Positions 55,873 to 64,000 of a stretch of DNA of 64,000 nt are shown here, piece by piece. The DNA lies in assembly GCA_025462645.1 (NCBI GenBank), contig JAOAPB010000001.1, positions 1 to 64,000 of the forward strand, in the 5' to 3' direction. The notes under the pieces are model-generated. The model was not told the origin of the DNA. It ran no database searches and was given only the letters and a program-made list of their open reading frames with translations. The translations under genes and the position numbers were made by a program. This DNA is from Edaphobacter sp. Its GTDB lineage: Bacteria > Acidobacteriota > Terriglobia > Terriglobales > Acidobacteriaceae. Numbering within the stretch: the first letter of the stretch is position 1; the number at the start of each line of letters is the position of its first letter.

Positions 55873-55973
55873 CCGTTGCCTGTTCTCTCGAACCAACCCA
55901 CAAAACCGTCATTTCGACCGAAGCGGCTCACAGCCTCATCGTGAGACGCGCAGCGGAGAAACCCGCTTCTCAA
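55873..55973. repeat. ~100-bp dispersed repeat, copy 1
   Basis: ccgttgcctgttctctcgaaccaacccacaaaaccgtcatttcgaccgaagcggctcacagcctcatcgtgagacgcgcagcggagaaacccgcttctcaac. Confidence 0.9.
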
Positions 55974-56056
55974 CTCATACCCTTCCCAGCCACGCTCTTA
56001 CCCTTGTATCCTGATCGACGAAAAATCCCCGGAGAAAAATTGGCAGACTGGGTGAT

Positions 56057-56566
56057 TTAGCTACACGCGTCGACATGATTAAAGGCCAGGTCTTTGGCTG
56101 ACATCAGCACCCAGCCAATCTGGCCGGAGCGCGTCTTGACCTTTGCCCACCACCGATACGAAGAAACTGGCCCGCCGTAATCCGGATCAATCCGAACGGC
56201 TTTCCCCTTGAACCAGACCAACCAAAACCCTTCTCCCACTGGATGCAACAGATACACGACAGAACCTGCGGGAACACCGTCGTCATGAGGACCACTTCGC
56301 CTGACTCGAAAGCGCAGAGGCTTTGCGTGGATCTCTCCCGTAAGAGCTAAGACTTGTTCTCCATCAGCGATCCGGGCAATAGAACGCCCTCCCGGCCGAT
56401 CCAGTAAACTCAGAGGTCGCCGGGCAGTCCAATCTCGATAGGTGCAACACTCAAACGGACATGTCCCCTTGCTCACATAGACCTTCGGTGGCGCACCCTT
56501 CTGTTGAGAAAACCCTGGGTTTGCAGTCAAAACCAACAGCAGCCCAATATTGAGTAGCGTTCTCAT
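56057..56566 (-). CDS. hypothetical secreted SH3-like protein
   Basis: Signal peptide MRTLLNIGLLLVLTANPGFSQ; CPFECCTYRDW; RSGQIGWVLMSAKDL. Confidence 0.7.
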   Translation of the reverse strand: MRTLLNIGLLLVLTANPGFSQQKGAPPKVYVSKGTCPFECCTYRDWTARRPLSLLDRPGGRSIARIADGEQVLALTGEIHAKPLRFRVRRSGPHDDGVPAGSVVYLLHPVGEGFWLVWFKGKAVRIDPDYGGPVSSYRWWAKVKTRSGQIGWVLMSAKDLAFNHVDACS

Positions 56567-56700
56567 AGTCTTTGATCACCCAATTATCTTATCCAAACTG
56601 CTGTGACAGTTCCTGAGGGCCGATCCTCCATGTGGTGCTTATCTCTCACCTGCTAGCTCGGTAAAAGTATCCGACAACCGCGCTCCTGCCGTTGCTCTTG

Positions 56701-56803
56701 CCGTTGCCTGTTCTCTCGAACAACCCCACAAAATCGTCCTTTCGACCGGAGCAACTCACAGCACCATCGTGGGAGGCGTAGCGGAGAAACCCGCTTCTCC
56801 ACC
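56701..56803. repeat. ~100-bp dispersed repeat, copy 2 (same orientation)
   Basis: ccgttgcctgttctctcgaacaaccccacaaaatcgtcctttcgaccggagcaactcacagcaccatcgtgggaggcgtagcggagaaacccgcttctccac. Confidence 0.9.
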
Positions 56804-56879
56804 AACTCTGCCCATCCCCACCTTGTCAAATCCAAATCCCACCCAACCCGAGGGGGGAGGGGGGTACCCCCGCAAGAGA

Positions 56880-57278
56880 TCAAGAAGTATGCAGCAAGCC
56901 AAACAGCAACACCGCCAGCACCACCAGACCAATAGCCACATACAACCGGTCCCGCTCGACCGCGAACGCGATCACGGCAAAGACCACCCGCGCAATCGGG
57001 GTGGCAATCAGCAGCAACACCCCAAGCTGAACGATAGCTGCAGCATCCCCGGTGACGACCAGTCGAAGCACCTGTTCCGGATGACGCAGACTGGCTCGCT
57101 CACCGGTAAAAACCCGGTAGTCGACCGGAGCACCCGAATGCTGCCGAACGTAGAGAATGCCACCAACCAGGACGAAGACAGAGGCAAGCAGAACACCGAC
57201 CTGGAGGAGCCGCCCCATCATCGCATCCATGCGATAGTCGAGACCGCGAGCAGGAGTGTTGGACGATCTCAAAGTCAT
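56880..57278 (-). CDS. DUF1634 membrane protein
   Basis: MTLRSSNTPARGLDYRMDAMMGRLLQVGVLLASVFVLVGGILYVRQHSG...; 4-nt overlap with upstream TauE-like gene. Confidence 0.8.
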   Translation of the reverse strand: MTLRSSNTPARGLDYRMDAMMGRLLQVGVLLASVFVLVGGILYVRQHSGAPVDYRVFTGERASLRHPEQVLRLVVTGDAAAIVQLGVLLLIATPIARVVFAVIAFAVERDRLYVAIGLVVLAVLLFGLLHTS

Positions 57279-58117
57279 AGCCTCCCCAGCCAGCCGTTGA
57301 CGATCATCTCCACGCCTAGAGCGAGGATGACGATGGTGAAGATGTTGCGAAGGATCGAGACCCGCGCACGAACCAGCACACGCGCACCCAACAGCGATCC
57401 GACAAGCACGCCGAGCATCACCGGAAAGGCTAGCCCGGGTTCGATATAGCCACGATGCAGGTAGATGCCCGCGCTGGCGGCAGCGGTCACGCCGATCATG
57501 AAGTTGCTGGTCGTCGTCGAGACCTTGAAGGGAATGCGCATGACGCGGTCCATCGCCAGCACCTTCACCGCACCGGAGCCGATGCCCAGCAACCCCGAGA
57601 GCGTGCCCGCTCCGAACATGGTCGCGAAGCCGGCCGGAATCCGATCCACCGTGTACGCAGTCTCCCCTCCCTGTCCATCGGGATACGAACCCGAGAGCCG
57701 CAATCGATCCGACCACGGATTGATCGCATGCTCCACTTGCTGCGTAGCCCGGCTCTGCTGCCAGGAGAGCCACGCCGAGTAGATCAGCACAGCTCCAAAG
57801 ATGACCGCGAGAGCCCGCGTCGGGACTCGCGAAGCCAGAAAAGCCCCGAAGACAGCCCCAATGGTGGTGGCAACCTCAAGGAACATGCCAATCCGAACGC
57901 TCGAAAAACCCTCGCGAACATAGGCCGAAGCGGCTCCCGAGGAGGTCGCGATCACCGAGATCAGCGATGCGCCGATGGCATAGCGAAGATCGACATGAAA
58001 GACCAGCGTAAGCAGCGGAACCAGGACAACGCCGCCACCAAGGCCAGTAAGAGCTCCCAGCAGACCAGCCGCGAATGAGCCAACAAAGACGAGTCCGGTA
58101 AAGAGCAGCACAGGCAT
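57275..58117 (-). CDS. TauE/SafE family sulfite exporter-like permease
   Basis: GLLGALTGLGGGVVLVPLLTL...YAIGASLISVIATSSGAASAYV...GIGSGAVKVLAMD. Confidence 0.9.
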   Translation of the reverse strand: MPVLLFTGLVFVGSFAAGLLGALTGLGGGVVLVPLLTLVFHVDLRYAIGASLISVIATSSGAASAYVREGFSSVRIGMFLEVATTIGAVFGAFLASRVPTRALAVIFGAVLIYSAWLSWQQSRATQQVEHAINPWSDRLRLSGSYPDGQGGETAYTVDRIPAGFATMFGAGTLSGLLGIGSGAVKVLAMDRVMRIPFKVSTTTSNFMIGVTAAASAGIYLHRGYIEPGLAFPVMLGVLVGSLLGARVLVRARVSILRNIFTIVILALGVEMIVNGWLGRL

Positions 58118-58221
58118 CTGTTGGGCTGATTATGGCATGAAGCCCGCTACTACAGTTTGACGCCCGTCCAGTCGCACGGATAAGTTTGGGTCTCCGATTG
58201 CCCGAGAGCATCCAAACAGCT

Positions 58222-59181
58222 ATGAGCAAGACACAGAAGTCATGGACGGCAGCAGACATACCCTCGCAGGAAGGCAAGCGCATCCTCATCACCGGAGCGA
58301 ACAGCGGCATCGGCTACCACGCCGCGCTGAAGCTGGCCCGCAAAGGAGCAGTGGTGATGCTTGCCTGCCGCGACAGGCAACGCGGCGAGCTAGCCCTCGA
58401 CCGCTTGCACACCGAGGCTCCAAGCACCCACACGGAGCTGGTGATCCTGGACCTCGCCTCCCTAAGCTCAATACGCGAGTTCGCCGCGCAGGAGCTGGCG
58501 AAGAACCGCCCGCTGCACGTCCTGGTCAACAACGCAGGCGTAATGGCCCCTCCCATCCGAAAGGAGACAACCGAGGGCTTCGAACTCCAATTCGGCACGA
58601 ACGTCCTCGGCCACTTCGCCCTGACCAGCCTGCTAATGCCCGCACTCGATCGCGCCGCCGCCGAGTCCGACGAGAGACCACGCATCGTCACAGTAGCCTC
58701 TATCGCGCACAAGCGGGGACAGCTGAATTTCGATGACCTGCAGTCGACAAGGAGCTACTCGCCGATGAAGGCCTACCAGCAGTCCAAGCTGGCGAACCTC
58801 ATGCTCGCCTTCGAGTTGGATCGCCGTCTCCGGTCCGAGTCTTCACCTGTAATGAGCATCGCCGCCCACCCCGGCGTGGCGAACACGAACCTGTTCAAGT
58901 CAGACGACCACGCTCCTGTAGAGAAAGCCCTCCGCAATGTCGCAGCACACGCGATCGACATCTTCCTCAATACCGACGCAGAGGGAGCATTGCCCACACT
59001 TTACGCAGCCACGGCAGCAACCGCCGAGAGCGGCGGCTACTACGGGCCGCAGGGCTTCCAGGAGATGCGAGGCGACGAGGTAGGAGTGGCCAAAGTAGCG
59101 TCCCAGGCACGCGACGCCAAAGCCGCAGCGAAGCTATGGCAGGTCTGCGAAGAGCTTACGGGAGTTCCCTTCGTGGTTTAG
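58222..59181 (+). CDS. short-chain dehydrogenase (retinol dehydrogenase-like)
   Basis: RILITGANSGIGYHAALKLARKGA, LVNNAGVMAPP, YQQSKLANLM. Confidence 0.93.
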   Translation: MSKTQKSWTAADIPSQEGKRILITGANSGIGYHAALKLARKGAVVMLACRDRQRGELALDRLHTEAPSTHTELVILDLASLSSIREFAAQELAKNRPLHVLVNNAGVMAPPIRKETTEGFELQFGTNVLGHFALTSLLMPALDRAAAESDERPRIVTVASIAHKRGQLNFDDLQSTRSYSPMKAYQQSKLANLMLAFELDRRLRSESSPVMSIAAHPGVANTNLFKSDDHAPVEKALRNVAAHAIDIFLNTDAEGALPTLYAATAATAESGGYYGPQGFQEMRGDEVGVAKVASQARDAKAAAKLWQVCEELTGVPFVV

Positions 59182-61496
59182 ACCAGGACGCGCGACGTTA
59201 GAAGGTCCTCGACGCGAACCGGCAACTCACGGACACGGACACCGGTAGCGTGATAGACCGCTGCCGTGATGGCAGGAGCCACGCCAGCCAGGCCAATCTC
59301 CCCGATGCCGCGAGCGCCATACTCCCCCATCATGGGATCGGGTATGTCGAGGAAGTGGACGTCGATCTGGGGTAGGTCGGCGCTAGTGGGAACCAGATAG
59401 TCGGCGAAGTTGTCGTTGATGGGGTGGCCGTTGCGCGGGTCGTAGGTCGTCTGCTCCAGCAGGCCCATGCCGACACCCATCACAACCGCTCCGGCGATCT
59501 GGTTGGTAGCAGTCTTCTTGTTGAGGATGCGGCCGCCGTCAATGACGCTTACGACGCGGCTGACGTGAAGCTTTGCAATACCTGGATCCCATTCGACCTC
59601 GACGAACTGTGCGCCGAACGAATGAGTGGAGTAGTCGCGGGCCTTGGTATCGGAGCCAAGGCCACCAGACTTGCCGTCACCGTTGGCGCTGGCGAGATTG
59701 CCCATGCGGAGGACATCCTGGAAGGGGACGCCAGTTTCGGGCGACTGCCCCTTGGCGTGGATACAGCCTGCAGTCATGGCGAGCGATGCGGGATCCTTCT
59801 GCAGGAAAGGTGAACCTTTGGCGCGCACTGCGGTGGCAAGGAGGATTCCAATGGCTGCATTGGCTGCATCCGCGACAGCCGGAATGATCGTAGCGGTGGC
59901 CGTAGATCCACCGGAGGTCGGGCCTGGAACTAGTGAGCTATCACCGAGCACGACTTGAATCTTATCGATGGGAATGCCCGTCTTGTCGCTGACGATCTGC
60001 GCCACGATAGTGTAGGTGCCGGTACCTGGATCCTGCGTCGCTGAACTAACTCGTGCGGTTCCGTCGCTGCGAAGGTTGACAGTGGCTTCGGCGACGCCGC
60101 GTCCCGCTCCCCAGGAGGCGACTGCGACGCCCCAACCGAGGATGAGGTCGCCCTTGCGCATGGAACCTACCTCTGGGGTACGGCGCGACCAGCCAAACTT
60201 AGTGGCACCTACCTGCAGACACTCCTTGAGGTGTCGCGAGGAGAATGGCTTGTTCTTCTCTTCGTCAATAAGAGTGTCGTGCGCCAGGCGGAGCTCGACG
60301 GGATCCTTCTTGAGCTTGATCGCCAGCTCATCCATCGCGGACTCAAGAGCAAAGAGTCCAGGAACGGCGCCGGGACCACGCATGGGGGTTGGGGTACCTA
60401 CGTTGCGCTTAACAAGCGCGGAGCTTACCTGGAGATTGGCAACACTGTAGAGGAATGGAGTCGCTTCGCCGCAGTTCTCGCGAACGTCGTCGATCAGGGA
60501 GGTATGGTTGCGATAGTCCTGCTGAAGGGAGACGAGCTTGCCTTCCGCAGTGGCACCCAGGCGCATGCGTTGCTGCGTGCGTGGCCGATGACCTACGTTT
60601 GCGAACATCATCTTGCGTGAGAGCGTGAGCTTGACGGGCCGATTGAGCTGACGCGCGGCAACCGCGGCCAGTGCGGAGTGAGGCCAGGGGAAGAGCTTGC
60701 CGCCAAAGCCGGAGCCGATGAAACGAGAGATGATCTCGATGTTCTCGTTTGGAACCCCGAGCACTTGCGCCATGACATTGTGGTGGTTGACAACGCCCTG
60801 CGACGACTCATAGAGGGTGAACTTTTTGCCATCCCAAACAGCGACCGTGGCATGCATCTCCATGGGGTTGTGTGTCTCGGCGGGTGTCACGTAGGTGGCA
60901 TCCACCTGGACGGGTGCGGAGGCGAAGGCAGAGTCAGGATCTCCGCGCTTGCTCAGAACGCGAGGGCCACCTGTGGTTCCTACAGCAGGCATGGAATCGT
61001 CGAGGGAGGTCGCCACGTTGAACTTGTCGGCGTCATATTCGACCCGGACGACGGCTGCAGCGGCTTGTGCCTGCTGGAAGGTCTCGGCGACAGCGAGAGC
61101 AATATATTGGCCCCAGTAGTAGACGGTGTCGTCTTCGAAAGGCGGACGGCTCTCGCTGTTCCTTCCACCCGACCCACCCGACGCGTTGCGGAAGAGCGGA
61201 GCGACATTACCGTGGTGAAGGACGAGGAGAACGCCCGGCATCTTTTCGGCTGCGGTCGCGTCGATGCGGCGGATCTTGCCACTGGCGATGGTGGCGCCAA
61301 CGGGCACGGCGTAGACCATGCGGGGAAAGTTGTAATCGGAGGCGTAGGCCGCGGAACCTGTCGTCTTGAGCGGACCATCGACGCGGGAGAGAGAAGAACC
61401 AATAACAGCCGAGGGTGTGGCGAATGGTTGGGTCTGCGTGCTGCTTTGGCCATCCTGGCCAGACTGGATGAACTCGAGAAATTCGCTGAACATCAT
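59178..61496 (-). CDS. xanthine dehydrogenase family molybdopterin-binding subunit (PaoC/YagR-like)
   Basis: GSSLSRVDGPLKTTGSAAYASDY...SRFIGSGFGGKLFPWPH...MRGPGAVPGLFALESAMDELA. Confidence 0.93.
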   Translation of the reverse strand: MMFSEFLEFIQSGQDGQSSTQTQPFATPSAVIGSSLSRVDGPLKTTGSAAYASDYNFPRMVYAVPVGATIASGKIRRIDATAAEKMPGVLLVLHHGNVAPLFRNASGGSGGRNSESRPPFEDDTVYYWGQYIALAVAETFQQAQAAAAVVRVEYDADKFNVATSLDDSMPAVGTTGGPRVLSKRGDPDSAFASAPVQVDATYVTPAETHNPMEMHATVAVWDGKKFTLYESSQGVVNHHNVMAQVLGVPNENIEIISRFIGSGFGGKLFPWPHSALAAVAARQLNRPVKLTLSRKMMFANVGHRPRTQQRMRLGATAEGKLVSLQQDYRNHTSLIDDVRENCGEATPFLYSVANLQVSSALVKRNVGTPTPMRGPGAVPGLFALESAMDELAIKLKKDPVELRLAHDTLIDEEKNKPFSSRHLKECLQVGATKFGWSRRTPEVGSMRKGDLILGWGVAVASWGAGRGVAEATVNLRSDGTARVSSATQDPGTGTYTIVAQIVSDKTGIPIDKIQVVLGDSSLVPGPTSGGSTATATIIPAVADAANAAIGILLATAVRAKGSPFLQKDPASLAMTAGCIHAKGQSPETGVPFQDVLRMGNLASANGDGKSGGLGSDTKARDYSTHSFGAQFVEVEWDPGIAKLHVSRVVSVIDGGRILNKKTATNQIAGAVVMGVGMGLLEQTTYDPRNGHPINDNFADYLVPTSADLPQIDVHFLDIPDPMMGEYGARGIGEIGLAGVAPAITAAVYHATGVRVRELPVRVEDLLTSRVLV

Positions 61497-61556
61497 AGGT
61501 CGATCTCCTGGTGCACTTGCAGCATTGCGGTTCTCGTCTACTTAAGTACTTACCGG

Positions 61557-62561
61557 TCAGGCCGTCTTGATGGACATCGTCAATGCCCTGACGAGGCAGC
61601 GCTTTGCGAGCTCAACTTTAAAGGCGTTTTCGCTGGCGGGATGCGCATCCTTGAGACCGGCTTCGGCTGCTTTACGAAAGTTGGCGGCATCGGCATCGTG
61701 ACCTTGCAGCACTCTCTCCGCCTCGATCGAACGCCAGGGCCTGGTTCCGACACCTCCAAGGGCGACGCGTGCGTATTGAATCTTTCCGCTGCTCACCTTG
61801 ATGACAATGGCTACAGAGGCAAGTGCGAATTCATACGCCGCACGATCGCGGAGCTTCAGATAGAGCGAGCGGCTTCCAGCCGCTGGAGCGGGCAGCGTGA
61901 CGCTGGTGATGACATCTCCCGGCTCAAGCACTGTTTCGCGATGGGGAGTCGAACCGGGGAGGAGATAGAAGTCGTGGATAGGAACGCTGCGCTGGCCTTT
62001 GGCCCCCTGGATCTGAATTGTGGCCTCAAGCGCAGTGAACGCAACATTCTGGTCGGAAGGGTTGGTGGCGATGCAGTCCTTGCTGGTGCCGAGGATGGCC
62101 AGCATACGGTTATGACCGCCGATGGCGGAACACCCCGTTCCCGGTTCGCGCTTGTTACAGGCGTGAGCCGTATCACGGAAGTACACGCAGCGAGTTCGTT
62201 GCAGGAGATTCCCTGCGGTAGTAGCCATATTGCGAAGTTGCGGTGATGCGCCGGACAGCAGAGCCTGCGAGAGAACCGCGTAGTCCCGCTGCACAGTGGG
62301 GTGATGAGCGACGTCGGAGTTACGCGCAAGCGCGCCGATGACGAGTCCGCCAGATGGAGTGGCTTCGATCCTGCCGAGAGGAAGACCGTTGATGTCGATG
62401 ACCTCCCTGGGCCGCTCGACGGTAAGCTTCATGAGGTCGATGAGGGTAGTGCCGCCGGCCAGCAATCGGACCTCGGCGCCCTGCTGAGCTGTGGACGACT
62501 TGGCCGCTGCCTGAACGGCCCGGTCGAGAGTAGTGGCCTTGCTGAACTTGAATGCATCCAT
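61557..62561 (-). CDS. FAD-binding subunit of xanthine/aldehyde dehydrogenase (PaoB-like)
   Basis: LLAGGTTLIDLMKLTVERPREVIDINGLPL...GASPQLRNMATTAGNLLQRTRCVYFRDTAHACNKREPGTGCSA. Confidence 0.92.
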   Translation of the reverse strand: MDAFKFSKATTLDRAVQAAAKSSTAQQGAEVRLLAGGTTLIDLMKLTVERPREVIDINGLPLGRIEATPSGGLVIGALARNSDVAHHPTVQRDYAVLSQALLSGASPQLRNMATTAGNLLQRTRCVYFRDTAHACNKREPGTGCSAIGGHNRMLAILGTSKDCIATNPSDQNVAFTALEATIQIQGAKGQRSVPIHDFYLLPGSTPHRETVLEPGDVITSVTLPAPAAGSRSLYLKLRDRAAYEFALASVAIVIKVSSGKIQYARVALGGVGTRPWRSIEAERVLQGHDADAANFRKAAEAGLKDAHPASENAFKVELAKRCLVRALTMSIKTA

Positions 62562-62604
62562 AGCTATCTGCTCCCGCAACTATGATTAAGCTTATCTGCG
62601 CGGA

Positions 62605-63285
62605 TTAAGCTTGTCTGCGCACATACTGCACAGCGGCAACGATGTTGGAGTAAGCGCCACAGCGGCAGATGTTGCCGTACATCCCCTGCTGGACGTCTTC
62701 ATCCGTGGGTCCGACAGGCTCCTTGAGCAGCGCAACGGCTGACATGATCTGCCCCGATGTACAGTAGCCGCACTGATAGCCATCATGCTCGATAAAGGCC
62801 GCCTGCATGGGGTGGAGGTGGTCGGGTCGGCCGATGCCTTCGATGGTGATGATCTCGTCTCCAGAGTGCGCCACGGCAAGAGCAAGGCAGGAGTTGATAC
62901 GGCGACCGTTGACGTGAACGGTGCAGGCTCCACACTGGCCGTGGTCGCAGCCCTTTTTAGTACCGGGCAGGTTGAGATTCTCACGAAGGCAGTCAAGAAG
63001 AGTGGTACGAGGATCGATCTGAAGGTGATGATCTTTCCCGTTGACGTGAAGTGTTACGGCCGTGGCACCCTCGATGGAAGCAGCTTCTTCCTGGACCGGG
63101 GGCGCCGGAGAGGCGGTGGCAAGAAGCGGGGGTGCCGTGGCGGCGGCAATGCTGGCAGCTCCCAGATGCGAGAGGAAGGATCTTCTGCTGACGCGACCGA
63201 GAAGAGGCTGACTTGCCTCGGACACATGACCCGACTGCTCGCCAGATGTTCTTTCGGACTCGGACTCAGGTGGATGTTTTGCCAT
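62605..63285 (-). CDS. 2Fe-2S subunit of xanthine/aldehyde dehydrogenase with Tat leader (PaoA-like)
   Basis: SRRSFLSHLGAASIAAATAPP; LPGTKKGCDHGQCGACTVHVNGRRINSCL; GYQCGYCTSGQIMS; GNICRCGAYSNIV. Confidence 0.93.
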   Translation of the reverse strand: MAKHPPESESERTSGEQSGHVSEASQPLLGRVSRRSFLSHLGAASIAAATAPPLLATASPAPPVQEEAASIEGATAVTLHVNGKDHHLQIDPRTTLLDCLRENLNLPGTKKGCDHGQCGACTVHVNGRRINSCLALAVAHSGDEIITIEGIGRPDHLHPMQAAFIEHDGYQCGYCTSGQIMSAVALLKEPVGPTDEDVQQGMYGNICRCGAYSNIVAAVQYVRRQA

Positions 63286-63880
63286 ATGATCCTCTTCTCT
63301 AGGTAAAGAAAATAGGTCGATACGTGGCCTGACCAATTGTCTGCATTCCGCAGTCTGGATGCAAGCTTTAGCCTGGTTATTTACAGTTTGCTAAACGAAA
63401 AGTGGGGGCAGTGCGGAGTAGTACCTGCGAACCCAATTACGCTAGCAGATTCTGGGCTATGACTATTTTAGAACTGTCTTTGTGAAAAGCCAATATTGAG
63501 ACCTATAGTTTGGTGGCCTGAGGCAATATGACACCCGTTTATCCTAGCGAGTGGCGTCGCTCTTCTTGCTATCTGGTTGATTAGTCAACGATCATGCCCA
63601 CCCATAGAATCAATGGGCCCCCAAAGGTTATAAGTAACGCTTCTTAAAGACAGGCAACTGTTTGAAAAGGATTCCTACCGCTTCCTGGTGCATTGAGCTG
63701 TATGACCACGTAAAGTCCAGCTCATCCCAATAGCCAAAATGGTGCAACGATCGTTGCATTCAATATCCAGCCCAATGGAAGGACACCACCCTTCCTGATG
63801 TTTGCAGGTAAGCGATCAACCGAAGGCTCTCCCTTTAAAATTTGACCTGACCCTATCCTGCCAAACCTACCCTTCTATTG

Positions 63881-64000
63881 ACTGGCCTGCGCCTCAGCCA
63901 TTGAGCCTTTTGCTGTTGACGTCAGTTGTTGTCCTCTGCCCCTGAGCCTCGCTCCCTTTTCTTCCTGTCAAGCCCCTGCAGCAGAGACTAAGACGCATCT
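63881..64000. repeat. ~120-bp intergenic dispersed repeat, copy B (may continue past the window edge)
   Basis: actggcctgcgcctcagccattgagccttttgctgttgacgtcagttgttgtcctctgcccctgagcc...cctgtcaagcccctgcagcagagactaagacgcatct. Confidence 0.85.

Noticed and set aside
60678-62246. 522-aa plus-strand ORF over the paoC/paoB genes
   Set aside because: Antisense shadow spanning two well-supported dehydrogenase genes
63743-63758. Perfect 16-bp palindrome TGCAACGATCGTTGCA
   Set aside because: About one such palindrome is expected by chance in 64 kb, it has no clear target gene in the window, and it may lie in a decayed coding remnant (SPAHPNSQNGATIVAFNIQPNGRTPPFLMFAGKRSTEGSPFKI*)

Overview
The window is a 64 kb chromosomal segment of high GC content. 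Gene content, intergenic repeat style and TIGR03436-like VWA proteins suggest Acidobacteriota (Terriglobia, Granulicella/Edaphobacter-like); this is an inference. Most of it is housekeeping or metabolic: pabBC fusion, isc cluster (iscR-iscS-iscU-iscA...hscB), pgsA, rpmB, msrB, trpC-trpF, infC, rpsA, purA, mutM, sthA, thiE, yceD-rpmF-plsX, and an aldehyde/xanthine oxidoreductase (paoABC-like) operon. There are two tRNAs: Val-GAC and Leu-CAG. The main accessory locus is a five-gene glycoside hydrolase cluster (GH2, GH55-like/pectate-lyase-3, GH30, GH5, GH3) divergent from a LacI-family regulator. No phage, CRISPR array, transposase or known defence operon was found. Points most worth following up: (i) two tandem genes for 56-aa secreted peptides whose predicted mature part is identical while the signal peptides differ; (ii) a convergent pair of a stand-alone histidine-kinase H-box protein and a receiver domain with a histone-H1-like Lys/Ala tail; (iii) a C1 papain-like protease beside a frameshifted chagasin-like (I42) inhibitor gene; (iv) infC apparently starting at an AUU codon behind a good SD and a hairpin; (v) a ~120-bp intergenic repeat present at 37.8 kb and again at the right edge; (vi) a ~100-bp direct repeat bracketing a single gene at 56 kb. 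All calls come from reading the sequence and the supplied ORFs; no database search was run.
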